Below, one piece after another: positions 1 to 11,728 of a stretch of 64,000 bases of DNA (its first letter is position 1; each line of letters opens with the position of its first letter). The notes beneath the pieces were generated by a model. That model ran no database searches, was not told where the DNA came from, and saw only the letters and a list, made by a program, of their open reading frames with translations. Location of the stretch: positions 2,232,001 to 2,296,000 of the forward strand of contig NC_064655.1 of NCBI RefSeq assembly GCF_001723175.1, written 5' to 3'. The stretch is from Penicillium oxalicum (taxonomy: Eukaryota; Ascomycota; Eurotiomycetes; Eurotiales; Aspergillaceae). A program made the position numbers and the translations under genes.

Positions 1-374
1 AGCGTCCCTTTTGGTGGGGATGCTACTGCTTTGCTGCATGGACGGTACGTGGCCATATCGTACAAATTACAATCCTCGAAATGGACAATGGATCAGATCC
101 AAATGCCACCCGCTCATGAATTATGTGCTACAGATACGAGGGGAATCAGAAAGGAGATGTGCATTCTTAAGTTTCCACCGGGCTACAATCCGTGATGCTC
201 GGTGACGGACGCCATGATTTGGTAGTCCAGGACACAGGACTGGTCAACCGGTCACGAACAATTTCCCTCCGAGTCCTGGGTCATGAGGTTGAACCAGTCC
301 ACTAGCACGAGGGGACTAGCCTCAGTATGAAACAAGCACTGCGCAAACCGTAAAATTCCGGCGAACCCAGGGCA

Positions 375-426
375 GGGCCCAGGGGAGGGCCCAGGGGGGT
401 GGAGGAAGAGAGAGAGAGAGAGAGAG
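375..426. repeat. G-run array followed by (AG)10 microsatellite
   Basis: Four runs of three or more G (375-377, 382-385, 387-389, 394-399) come from a near-duplicate GGGCCCAGGG unit. They are followed by a perfect AG dinucleotide run at 407-426. The spacing fits a G-quadruplex motif on the plus strand. No gene is recognised nearby. Confidence 0.7.
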
Positions 427-2805
427 AAACAGGAAAAGGGACTGGGAGACCTATACCACAGAACAATGACGCACTTGGACCGAGAGAGGGCGGAGTGTCG
501 AGAGAGAGAGTTGAGCATTTGGTCTGCAGTCGAGTTGAGGAAAATCAATTTCCTTGTTTTCGGTGGTCATGTGTACTGGTACAAAGGAGTACCGGTGTAA
601 CAGGGGCATCTTCTCGGTCACAGTGACAATCCCTTCCCTGTCCCAAGTTCCAGTACCCGTTCCAGCGTACCCAACACGGTACCTGGACCCACGTTGGCAA
701 CCCTCCCGAAATGGATCCAAATGCACTCCGGGTCCACGAGGACGTGGTCACTCAACCAGACCATTACCTAAATAGGAAAGAAGTGATCGGGCGGGCTGCG
801 GGCTGCGGGTGCTAGCCTACACTATCACAGTATCCATATTGATACTCTCCTCGGTCCCGCTGTCCCTATATCCTCTCGTCAGTTTTTTTTGAAAATCGTC
901 CACCTCAGCCATTGTGATTATTGCAGGATTCTCCCAGGTGAGGGTCTCGGAGGTGGCAGCGCTTAGATTTCTAGCAGACAAAGGGGGGTTTTTCCAGCTG
1001 TGCTATTAAACATATTGATAGTTGCAGGGCAAGGCGGTGTCCTTTGACTTCGATTGGACTCTTCGGCGATCGCAAATCAAGCAGGATTCTGCTACGGCGC
1101 CATTGAGTGGAATTTCCTTTGGGTTCTTTTTTTTTTGAACGAAAAAATCCCGAATTTCATTTGAGTGTCTCAGCTCCGGCCAGGCGTTCTGCTCTCTTCG
1201 AGATCATTGCCGGTCGAGGACGGTAGTCAGGTTGATCCGATGAACGATCTCGATGGGCGCGCGCCCAGATCAGGTAGCAGATGGTGCGCGCCACTCATGA
1301 CCAATACTCGAATGAGATTACAGGGTGATCATGACAGTCATCGATCCAGCCTGTGATAGTTCTCGGTCCAGCAATGGAGTGTAGGATCATACAAGAAAGT
1401 TGGAATCGGTCTTCCCGGCCGGTTCTTTCTCGGAAAAAATTACTCTTGTGTATACATATCTGCCTGACCGTTGGCAGAACCATGGATTCTGTCATCCTGT
1501 GTCCGCCGTGCGGAATGGAACCTCTTTCAAGGGGCGACTGAGCCGATCGGAGCTATGTTTCGGACCACAAGATGCGGCCGAAAGCAATGAGGAAAAAGAA
1601 AAAAAAAACAAGGTCGATTCTCGGGTTCGAATCACAAGCCGTGAGGTTGCTAAGTACAAGGGACGATCATCCTTCATCTCCGGGAGCCAGTGTCCAGCTC
1701 TGCCATCGTGTACTTTCCTCTGGGCGGATCTGGTAAAAAGCGGAGCCGGATCTCACAGGAGGGACGGGAAGGGCAACCATGAGCTATGAACCACGGCACA
1801 CGGCTTTTCGGGGATGCGTTATACCCACCAGGTTCGTAGGGATGGGAATCCGGTGGAATTGCTTCAATTGAGAAATCTACCGTCGACGTGGAGAAAAGAA
1901 GCCGTGGAAGATTGTCCTCGTGCTTCTAGAGGCCATGGAAGTCTACTAAGAAGGGAGGGTCCTCCGGCAACTTTCGGGCCCCTCATCCACGAGCTGGAGC
2001 CCGGAGCGCGTCGTGCTCTTCCTGAAAGGGAATGTGATGATGGAGCCTTCGCCAATAGGGTTGTAAAGCACGTATATCCTTTGACCTTTCGGGATGGGAC
2101 CAGCCGTCAGGCGTGAAGCCTTAGAAGCGCGAGTCGTGACACACCAAGTCCCCAAGTTTCGTGTCCCGTTTTCCCGTTTTCCATGGCAAAGACAGGTTCT
2201 CAACTTCCCATCTGATGATGATGACGATCATGATAATCGGAACTTTGAAAGATTGGTAAGCGCGTCCCGCTTCACCGGACGGTGGTCAGATCCTAATTTT
2301 TTTTTTCGTCATTCTTCTTCTCTTCGATCGGCAGATCGGCTGAATAGATTATCTGCCGAGCCCTCTGACAGGCTTGGGCCTCTGGCAGGTCGATGTATAC
2401 TCCTTGGAGCTTAGACGGTGTACTACTAGTGCTTACTCCCAGTTGACTACTCAGTGCACAATTACACGACAGTGTGTCGGCGGAACACAGCTTTGACCGA
2501 GGCGCGAAAAGTACCATTGCCATTCGAAAAAGCAGTAGAATACAGGTACAGTATACCCAATCACCTACCACTCCTCTGTGAACTTTCGACCGACCAGTCA
2601 CCGGTCCTCCTCAAGGTGGACGGCTACACAACGTCTTCTACCAACCGATCAGAGCGAATCTCGTCTTATTGCAGACGAACATAAGACATCAGGTGGGCCC
2701 CGTCTTAGCTCCGGTAATTAAACACTCAACCGCGCCCCCACTAGTCAGCGAGGCGCCCCAATTCTCCACGCTCGTGGCTTGTAGGAGAAACGGTGTCATG
2801 ATCGC

Positions 2806-2832
2806 ACATTGTACAGAGTGTACATTGTACAG
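2806..2832. repeat. 11-bp direct repeat containing TGTACA
   Basis: ACATTGTACAG occurs at 2806-2816 and again at 2822-2832, separated by 5 bases. Each copy contains the palindrome TGTACA. The repeat sits in gene-free DNA and could be a protein-binding pair or chance. Confidence 0.6.
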
Positions 2833-5707
2833 CAACTCCTGGCGATACGTTTTGGCCCGATTACATCAATCTGTGCTCCTGGTTAGACAGAAAGACACCA
2901 TCAATTGAGATAGGAAAAAAAAAAGGTTCTAGGCTGGAGATCCCAAATGAATACGCCACACGGCGATAGTGAGGCAAAACATGCGTCCGACGGAGCCTAT
3001 TTCCACGTGATGTTCATTCCTGAAATTCCTCCAGCTTCATCTCCATCCCGAGCTTCACCTGCAGCTCCGGCTTCGGCTCTGACCCTTTACAGTAGTGCTG
3101 CCGCTCCGCTTCTGCCACGCCGAATGGGATCGTTCCGGATTGGTAAGCCCAGTCCCCGTCTAGGGCCCAGTGCCCAGTGCCCACAGCTTAATTTAGGCAT
3201 GGAACACGCCAAGCCTTCTCCCGTCCTTCTAGCGTGCTTCTAGAAGAGAAACAGAAGCTCCATAGAAGGAAATCAGGTCTCCACATGAAGCAGAAAACCC
3301 ACAAAAAATCAATTCGTCACTCTGCCCCAATCTGCCAACCTGGCCGTTTTGATCTCTCCTCTCGGACTCCAGGAAGCTCCCCTTCCCAAGGTAGCGCGGC
3401 CGGACAAAACGGAGATCCCAAATTTAAGCAAACAGTGGGACCTTTGTCACTCTCCCCCTTCCCATTCCCCACGCCGTCTCGATCTCTCTACACTGCACTG
3501 GATCCTCTTCACCATCTTTCCCGCCGGCCCTCGAGTCGGTCTACGATCTCTTCACCGATCGTGTACATGGAGGGGATGGGTCTACCTTGCATCGGCACTT
3601 TTACCAGATTGTGGCCTTTTTTGTGTGTGATCTCGGAATCCCTCGTCTGCCGACTCTTGTATCCACTCTAGGATGCAGTGAACGTACCGCATCGGATTGT
3701 GGCACCGCGGTGGCCATGTCATCGTCGTTCTGTCCACACCCTCCCACACGGTTCAGTCCACAATCACCGCCCCGGTGGATCGTCAAGACTCGGTTCATCC
3801 ACGGTGCGAGTCATGAGGGAAAAGACTGCTGGTGTTTACAGGTGATCCGCGATTACCGATCAAAGTACCGAGTGGGAAGTCCAGTACTGCGGTACAATTA
3901 GTTGAGCACAGTAGATGTGGATTCTGGTGGCTTTTGATATTCTTCGTTCTTTTACCTAGCGACCCGGATCACGGCGCCAGGCCGATCACTCTCTGATAGA
4001 AGTGAGGATCAGGGTAATCCCGTTCGCTAGCGAGCTAGATCCCAGTCGGGAGGTGTATGAGTACTTGCATAAATCGTAAAGTGTTCGACAGGCGCAGGCA
4101 ATCGCTTATGTTATCTGATTCCTGAGGTCAGCTGCAAAAGAATACCGCTCAGGGCTGGAATAGACTTCTTCAAAGTCTTGCGGCTTCGTCAGGCCACTAT
4201 CAGGGTATTATCTTTTTTTTTTGCGTCAGAAAGGCGCGTGCCTTCCTTGCCAATACCCGAGATCCGATTGAGATTAGTGCACGATCGCAGGTTGTCAGTC
4301 TCAGGGCTGAGCTCCAGATTGCGGCTGAGGCCTCACTTTCTCATGAAGAGCTAGGACTTTCTGTACAGCCGCAAACTGAAGGAGGCGCTCACTGTGGCTG
4401 AGCTTCACCGACAGTAGGGCAAACTCTTTCTTCCCATGTCTTGCGTAATGCCTGCTCTTTTGAACACACAAATTTCAAGTATGAATTTGTTTTTGTTTTT
4501 TTTTTTTTTGAATTTCTCTCCTGCACAACCGAGTATGGCATTTTAATTTGGGACTGAGAGAGCCATCGAAGCAATCACACTTAGTCCTCGCGAGGGAAGA
4601 CATGGATTCCTTGTATTAGATCTCGAGTCTAGACCTAGACGTTCCTATTTCTCCGAGACAATCTTATGATCTCGGCGGGTACTCGCCTGGGAATATGGCT
4701 TGATTGAGGTTGAGAGTGTTAATGTCTAAATCAAAAGAGTGAGGCGCTCACTCCAACCCCAATGGGATGTCATACTAGCCGACCGTTGAAACTACTGTAT
4801 AGCCAGGGCGGACCGATTGTTCCGGGTAGCCTTTGCCCGAAAGTATAATTCGAGAAATTGAGCGTATGGACAAGATTGCATCTCATAAAAGGATCTCATC
4901 TACCCTGGTGACGCGAGGGTTGAAAGGATGTGCAGATTAATCTTAATCAAATCCGAGAATATACTTTCCGAAGATTCCGAGTGCCATGTGAGTCTTGGAT
5001 TCCCTTGTTACTGAGAGATTATTTCGAATAGCTTCAATCCTTCATTGTTTTTGATAATTCCCAAGCTGTAAAAGCTGCGGCGGTTTTGATCTTGGACCAG
5101 CCAAGGAAGTGCCTCAAATATCAGGTATGATATAAATCAGCTGCATGGACCCAATCTATAGGTGCACTGGTCTACGATACGTGGACATACTGCCCATCTG
5201 CATACCCATTTCGAGCCTCTTTATAAACCAAGTGAGTCGGACGCAGATCATCGATATTCCGCCTCTGTCCGGAGCTCCACAATCCTTCCGAATTGCGCGC
5301 ACGAGTCGCGTCCTGACGCATCAGAGAGTCCCACTGTGGATGTGGCTGAGACGTACGAAGGGGGATGGGCTTGGCTCCATTTCCCACACGTTTCCAATTC
5401 AAGCCTCAGGAGGGTCTATTTACATATTTACAGTATTTTATATTATTTTCTACTTTTCATTTTCGAATTTATCCGCATTGGGTGGTGGGGGCGACAAGTG
5501 TCCAGGAGCTATTTCTAGAACGTAAAGCTGGATAACACCCCTTTTCTGAGAAAGGAATTTGAAACGAAATCCCGGGGGACTGGAGGCCATGAGACGATTG
5601 GGGAGGGTCTCACGATAAATACATTCAAGTACAGACAATTAAACATTCTATGTAAACTGTAGTAGGGGGTTTCTTTGAACTTTGATCGTAGTGTGTTTCG
5701 TCCCCCT

Positions 5708-5722
5708 CCCCCCCCCCCCCCC
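5708..5722. repeat. C15 homopolymer
   Basis: An uninterrupted run of 15 C in gene-free DNA, preceded by CCCCCT. Length calls in such runs are error-prone. Confidence 0.8.
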
Positions 5723-6843
5723 TGGTTTATACCTAAAGTACCAACCGGGTAAGGTTGAAGCGGTCCGTATGGTAAGTAATAGGAGATTGGACTTTGATAT
5801 ACAGTATGTACTTTTTTTCTTCTACTGGCGAAAGGTTCAAGATAGTATGGTTCCAGTGGTACTCCCACAAGTGCCACTGCCTACTTGACTGTACCACTAT
5901 CATATCCCAGCCGTGCCTGAATGCCCGATCCACGCTTCTGCTATCATTGTGAACCAATCCCACGGCCGATTTAGCTGGCATCAGCCGCAAAAGGGTCCCA
6001 CCGGTGCCAGTGATCTATCCCGTGTTCAATCTGCCGTACCAACCGAATAGCAGAAAAGACGATCACATACTACCCATTCTTCTCAAGGATTCAAACCCCC
6101 TCGACTCCATTCTTCAAAAAAGTTCAACAAATCCCAGCACTCGAAAATCATCTCCGCCCGGGCGCGCACGCGCTTGGACCAAGAACCACATGGGCAAGAT
6201 GCAAGATCCAAGAAGTTTCCAAGAACCTTCTAGGCTGGAAACAGCCCCCGACCCAATGATGTCACTGGGGAAATTAGACAAGACACCGAAGAGGATCCTG
6301 GCGATAATCATGTCACGCGCGCACTGCATCCCATGGAACTGTGGCTTTCGGGGGCTATCCTGCCTAGCATCGACTGTTGACCGGTTCGTTGGGGGCTTTT
6401 TATTATTTATTATTTTTTTGCAAAAAGAAATTCGTTTGCTCTCTCTCTAGATGACGAGTCTCGCGGGTCCGAGTCGACGCCGTGAAGATCGAGTTCGTGT
6501 CTCGGTGGAATATCAATGATTAGTCTCTCTCTCTCTTTTTTTTGCCCTTGGCTCTCTGCTGTATGTTCCCACCAATTTTTATTCCCAAGCGACATCGGAT
6601 ATGGACCCATTCAAAACACACCAGAAGTGTCCCGAGACGGATGCAATGGCCGACGATTCACGGTACCGGCTCCACCTCATCTGCGAATTCAAAAGCTTTC
6701 TACTGAATGCTGGGCTCTCTTCACTCAACATACACCACTTGTATGTTCCGTTCCACACGAGGCGCGGGGCTGCCTCGGCTGTATCTTTTTTTTCTTCCAG
6801 CGCCAAACGCGGCTTTGGTGGAAATTATTCTTTCTTTTTTTGT

Positions 6844-6868
6844 CCCCCCCCCCCCCCCCCCGGGGGGG
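6844..6868. repeat. C18 followed directly by G7
   Basis: A run of 18 C is followed immediately by 7 G, so the block can fold on itself with a seven-pair GC stem or form other unusual structures. A second G-run (GGGGG) follows after TT. It lies in gene-free DNA. Confidence 0.8.
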
Positions 6869-8298
6869 TTGGGGGATTTAGTTCCGTCCAGTGTGGTTGG
6901 ACGCGGTTTGATGCGCTTATCGGGTCCATGGAGGTATGCAGGTGTATAAGTAAGAGACGGGATACTACCTAGGTACTTGAGCAGTATGAGCATGGTGAAT
7001 ACCATTCGTGGAAGGGATGGGTCGACAGTACGGAGGATTCGTATTTGGGTTTGAGTGGGAAATCTGGAAAGCGGGTGAGTATGAGAGGTGAAGACTGGGG
7101 ATTTTGTTTGTGATAATCGTATTTGGGGTCTACTTCCTTCGAGGATGAATCCCGATGATCTCATATGAAAAAGAGTATGCTTTCACAATACATGGACAGT
7201 AGATATTGTAAAAGGATATAAGATATCACATAGTTGATGTGATTATCTTATAATAAAAGATATATTTCAATAGAACAATCCTTATACACCAGACATCTCG
7301 CATAGCAGAGGTCAATCCCTTGAGCCCGAGAGACTTGAAGACTTAACTATATAGCCCCGGGGGAAACAAAAAAAATCAATCTTATAGAGTAATGTAGGTC
7401 CAAGGTCCAGTGCTCGAATAATTACACCCTCTATATTCAGGCGGGGTCGACGGCAGGTCATACTACTTACTTTTTGATTACCTCAGCTGATATTTCTCCA
7501 TTCTCACCTCATATCTTCATCCAGGATAATCATATCCCTATATTCATGGAAAACTCAAGTAATATGCCTACCTGACTAGAGAAATGGAATCCTCATCACT
7601 CTGATTGATATCCGTAATCAGACACAAAAGATACTGAAACTGATGTATTCAATCACTCATCTTGACTGAAATAAACACTGTCTACTGCAAATCTAAACTT
7701 TCTTCATATATACATTTCATATCGGGCCATCATAAGGTAGGCATCAGCATCAAGTCTGCTGTCAAAAAGACTTCCTTGACGTGTGGTCCACCCTCTTCGT
7801 TTTTTCCAGACTTTGATAAACGTGGCCCCTCGATACGCATGTGTGTAGGATCAGACATGGCTGGAATTCTATACCTGAAGGGTCTCGAACCTGAATTGTC
7901 TATTGCATATGACTCGAGGAAAAGTCCAGACCTGCTCAGTAAAAGCGCGGACCTGTTACACATAGGGCCACCGACCTGAAAGAACAGCCGGAGATAGGAA
8001 AAAGGGAAAGGGAATAGTTTGATTGCGCCGAGCCTGGAAAAAATCGTGATAAACCCGTCGTATCAATGAGTAGGTCATAAAGAACGTAAGAAAGTAAAAA
8101 GGCAATAGAAAGAGCAACATGAAGGGCACATCTATAGCGACACTCTTGGCCCATCAAAAGACCAACTTATACGGCATGAACGACTCTTCTTCCTGAAAGC
8201 CCCATATGTACAGAGGAAGGTGTTGTGATATGGTACATTTACTGACTTGGTAGAGCCAGCGAATCTTAGACAGGACCTGCAGGACACCACGACATTAC

Positions 8299-9762
8299 TC
8301 ATTTCTGCCAAATGAGCTCAAAGATCTGGTCCCCCTGGGTCTTATCACGCAAGATATACCACTGCGTGACCCGGCCATCTGTTTCGATTCGCGAGTCTGT
8401 CAACAGGAAACTCTTTTTATGCTCATCTTTGCGACGAATCGGGCCCAGTTCGTGTAGGTACGACTCCACCGTTGCGCCGTTGAGCGGATTCCACGTCATC
8501 TCCACACTGATATCATCCGGCCCCGGAGGAAATCCATACTGAACGACTGAGTACCCATTCGTCAAAAACCAGCCATCGCTGAACTGCCACTGCCGTAGTA
8601 GACAGGACGGACCGCATATCTCAGAGATGACGCTCAGTTTCGGCATGTCCATGTGGAACCAGGATTTCCAATGATGAACAGACAGAGGCTGCTCGCGACC
8701 CGATTCAAAGAAGCCCGAGGCATCGTCCAAGAGATCGAGTTGACGGAGACGGTGATCCACGGTTAATCTCGTGGTGGTGTGTTCGTAGATACAATGGGCG
8801 ATGCGACGATCTCCAGTCCAAGTCATCTGCTCACAGACGTCGTACACGGCACCGAGAGCAGACAATAAGGGCCGAGAGAGAAAAACACCCGCTCCTCCAA
8901 ACGCCATGATGCCAAATTGACTGATTTGCGGTATCCCCTCGCTTAACCCGCCAATGTACATAAGCTTTGTGTGATCATACTCGCTGAGCGCCGTGACCAA
9001 GGCGGGCATGGATAGGAAAAATGTGTCATCATCGATGATGCACGCCCACTTGGTTTGCTCGCGCAGGTTCTTCTCCAACAGATGTACCAGCGCAAAATAC
9101 CGATGCAGGTAATCATCATTGGACTTGGTGACGATCAGATTGATCCCCATCGAGTCCGCTCGGGCCTTGACATAGGCGATTCCCTTCTTTGTATCAGGCT
9201 CAGACTCCATCGGTTCAACAATGGCAAAGATTCGCGTGCGAGTGTATCCTGCCCAGTGCACGAATTGATCGAGAGATTCGTTCAGCCGCGAGATCGAGGT
9301 CGCCACACCGAAATCAATATGAGACGCATCGGCCATTTTGGGCGGATGCGGAGTGACGACCGTAAGCGGCGCAGGAATCGTGCAGCCGTCGCGCGGCTCG
9401 TCGGGGCGATCAGCATTCCCTGCGCTGCGCTTATTGACATCAAACAAAGGCTGGTCCATCTGCTGTCGCATCGGGACCGGATCGTCTGAAAAGGTGACCG
9501 TCACATGTCGCCGGGTATATTGAGCCAATTTCTCCACGCCAAGATGCTCCAGTAATTGCAGGTCAATCTCACACTTGACGTTTGGAGAGATGGTGAAATT
9601 GGACTGGACGGGTATTGGATCGGCGACGGGCTCTTCATTCCTCCGCGATGGCCATAGCAGGACCACAACACTGATGACCGCGATAAAAGCGATCGCGAAG
9701 CGCGCAATCTTCCTCCAGGCCCACGAGGCGGAGACCAGGCCATCTCCGCCCTTCAACAACAT
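8299..9762 (-). CDS. GT31 / Fringe-like glycosyltransferase, type II membrane protein
   Basis: Single-exon gene of 487 residues. The start is the ATG at 9762 with A at -3; the frame is open further upstream but offers only non-ATG codons. A short cytoplasmic tail precedes one hydrophobic segment at about residues 20-37, the layout of a Golgi type II glycosyltransferase. A DDD metal-binding motif lies at 244-246 in WACIIDDDTFF, followed by a Gly-rich GGAGVFLSRPLL segment and an HHWKSW motif, as in the fungal GT31/Fringe-like family. These enzymes transfer sugars from nucleotide-sugar donors. The donor and acceptor of this fungal branch are not known to me. The neighbours (a tRNA and a flippase) give no hint of its role. 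Family confidence is good; substrate is unknown. Confidence 0.85.
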   Translation of the reverse strand: MLLKGGDGLVSASWAWRKIARFAIAFIAVISVVVLLWPSRRNEEPVADPIPVQSNFTISPNVKCEIDLQLLEHLGVEKLAQYTRRHVTVTFSDDPVPMRQQMDQPLFDVNKRSAGNADRPDEPRDGCTIPAPLTVVTPHPPKMADASHIDFGVATSISRLNESLDQFVHWAGYTRTRIFAIVEPMESEPDTKKGIAYVKARADSMGINLIVTKSNDDYLHRYFALVHLLEKNLREQTKWACIIDDDTFFLSMPALVTALSEYDHTKLMYIGGLSEGIPQISQFGIMAFGGAGVFLSRPLLSALGAVYDVCEQMTWTGDRRIAHCIYEHTTTRLTVDHRLRQLDLLDDASGFFESGREQPLSVHHWKSWFHMDMPKLSVISEICGPSCLLRQWQFSDGWFLTNGYSVVQYGFPPGPDDISVEMTWNPLNGATVESYLHELGPIRRKDEHKKSFLLTDSRIETDGRVTQWYILRDKTQGDQIFELIWQK

Positions 9763-10377
9763 TGTGTTCGCGAGGGTGGTCGCGCCTCGTATCTCGAGCT
9801 CGTGTTTGGGGAAAGGGAGGTTCGCTCGTGCTTCTGCGTGGAGAATCGTTCCCTGACTACGTACGGCACAACGGGCTGCGGGAGAGCGAAAAAGTGGACG
9901 GTTACGTCGATGGTTGCGCAATCAACTGTGACTCAGCTTCATAAGCAATATATGAATTCACGGAGCGACCTTCTTGTCCGGTGTCTCGGCATTGCAGGAG
10001 CGATCCTCGTGGATGCCGTAGAGCGTACAACTGGAACTCTGGAGGCACATTGGAACGAAGGGGTTTTGTTTTGCCTGCGGGAAGTCCACCGGCATGTCAA
10101 AAGGCGGAGATGGCGCCCGGCGGTCCGGCGCCGAGAGGCTGTTCGGGGGGGGGCGCTTGGCAAGGCTTTGACCAGGAAAGGCTGACCTTATCTGGACTGG
10201 GCGGAGCGCAAGTGGATGAAATTTGCTCCAATTGCTGTTTCTAGATGGGAAAAATCACAAGGTTCCATGTGTTTGACTCCCTGCTACAAACACATAAAAT
10301 GAATTAAAAGTGCCGACTCTCATCCATAGGCTCCCCGGCAAAAGAAGGACTGGAGAGTGTCAAAAGACAAAAAGTAG
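9763..10377. other. Upstream region of the GT31 gene up to the tRNA
   Basis: About 615 bases between the glycosyltransferase start and the tRNA 3' end. It should contain the glycosyltransferase promoter. Short open frames here overlap on both strands and show no recognisable protein. A G-run lies near 10144-10153. Confidence 0.5.
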
Positions 10378-10451
10378 CGTCCCCGGGAAGGCTCGAACTT
10401 CCAACCTCCTGATTAACAGTCAGACGCGCTAGCCGATTGCGCCACGGAGAC
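10378..10451 (-). tRNA. tRNA-Asn: tRNA-Asn (anticodon GUU)
   Basis: Read on the minus strand this is a 74-nt tRNA without intron. The acceptor arms GTCTCCG and CGGGGAC pair (one T-G wobble) with discriminator G. The D arm follows TGGCGCAATCGG. The anticodon stem CTGAC/GTCAG-type pairing holds the loop TGTTAA with anticodon GTT, which reads AAC/AAT (Asn). The T arm carries GTTCGAGCC. All arms fold as expected for a functional gene. Internal A and B boxes serve as its RNA polymerase III promoter. Confidence 0.95.
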
Positions 10452-11728
10452 GGCTGATGTAATCTAGGAAATAAATCTTGTATATAATTGTAGAAAACCT
10501 CCCGCAGCGACCCAAGTGTTGCCCATATCTTCCTCCGAATGAAATCCTGGGCAACATTTAGGCAGGTGATGCCCTCGGCGTTTTACAGTCATTACATGTC
10601 ATCGACTAACAGTAATTCCCAGGTTTGACTGGGCTCTATCGAGCTGAGATGATCTCAAGACTAGATCATATAAATAAATAGAATTTCTCGTGTGCGGAGG
10701 ATGATTGCAGCTGGAAGCTCTTATATATATCAACGTCCATGCAGCTCCCGCCTGACAAACCTAGTCACCTGCACGAAAGGTACACTGGCCACACCAAATC
10801 AGCGTTACCTCATCCACTGAGCTATGCTGTAGATATCTCTGTTCAATGTATCCATCAGCCTGGACAGAACTGGACAGCAGGGTTCAAATATCTGATCGAC
10901 GAGAGAGTACATCTAAGGCTATGGAGTAGAGGATTTAAGGAGCAGCACTTAGACCTGGCGCTGTGACTGAGATGGTCCGCTTGCTTCCTCCAGGTTTCAG
11001 AACATCTACCATCTGCAAGTCTCCAGGGTGCTGTCCATCCATTTAAAACACTCAATGTAAGAACCTGAATTGCGCCCGTCGCTTCCAGGGCATACCTGAT
11101 AGGTCGGCGGAGGTACCAGGTACTGTACGCCATACCGTGCGGACTACTAGACCAGCCACCCCTGGAAGGCGGCCAGGACCAAGCAGGCCGAGCTTACATA
11201 CAGATTTAATCCAACAATGTACGGTGAATGTTCTCAATTCGACTCAATCCACGCGATCACTATATACAATATCCAGTCAGGGCGGGGCGAGAGATAAAAG
11301 AGATAGCAAGGATGTGAGAACACCCCAAAGTAAGGCCTCCAGAGCAAAGGAGCACAAGTAATGAACAAGCAAGAACCGGACTCCTAGAAGAGTCGGGGTA
11401 TCAATGACCAGGAAGCAACACATCAAATGCACCAGATGAAAAACACGGGAGATTTCGAGGGGGAGGGGGAGAGGGAGAGGGGAATCACAAAAAGGGTGGT
11501 AAGACAAAGAAAAGAAAGGCTGGAGTACCAAAAAAAACAAACTCCAAATCAACATATGAGTGAGTCCATCGTGGACATGCTCGTGGTCACAATGATCCGA
11601 AACGAGGACATGCTTGGGAAAAAAAAATCAAAGACACGCTAAAGGGCAGAGTAGACAAAACCCCAAACCGAATCAAAACAAGAACAAGAGCAGGGAGGGA
11701 CAACGACACAATGCAGTCCTTTACCACC
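10452..11728. other. Gene-free interval between tRNA and flippase gene
   Basis: About 1.3 kb with no supported protein gene. The half next to 11728 should be the 3' UTR of the minus-strand flippase gene. A TAGCTCAGTGG A-box-like string is present on the minus strand near 10820-10830, but no complete cloverleaf follows it. Confidence 0.5.

Larger units (their letters stand above)
1..8298. other. Gene-free interval with simple repeats
   Basis: I see no convincing gene in this 8.3 kb. Open frames are short, lie on both strands, lack family-like motifs and cannot be joined by splice sites into a protein I can support. It holds a G-run array and an AG microsatellite near 375-426, an 11-base direct repeat at 2806-2832, several T tracts, a C15 run at 5708-5722, a C18-G7 block at 6844-6868, and an AT-richer stretch at roughly 7160-7760. 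It may be upstream regulatory DNA of a gene to the left, or decayed repeats; the sequence alone does not decide. Confidence 0.5.

Noticed and set aside
1620..1636. B-box-like GGGTTCGAATC
   Set aside because: No A box at the right distance and no cloverleaf around it.
10740..10835. tRNA-like A-box (TAGCTCAGTGG) on the minus strand
   Set aside because: The following sequence lacks a proper T arm and the acceptor ends do not pair well, so no functional tRNA can be drawn; at most a degenerate copy.
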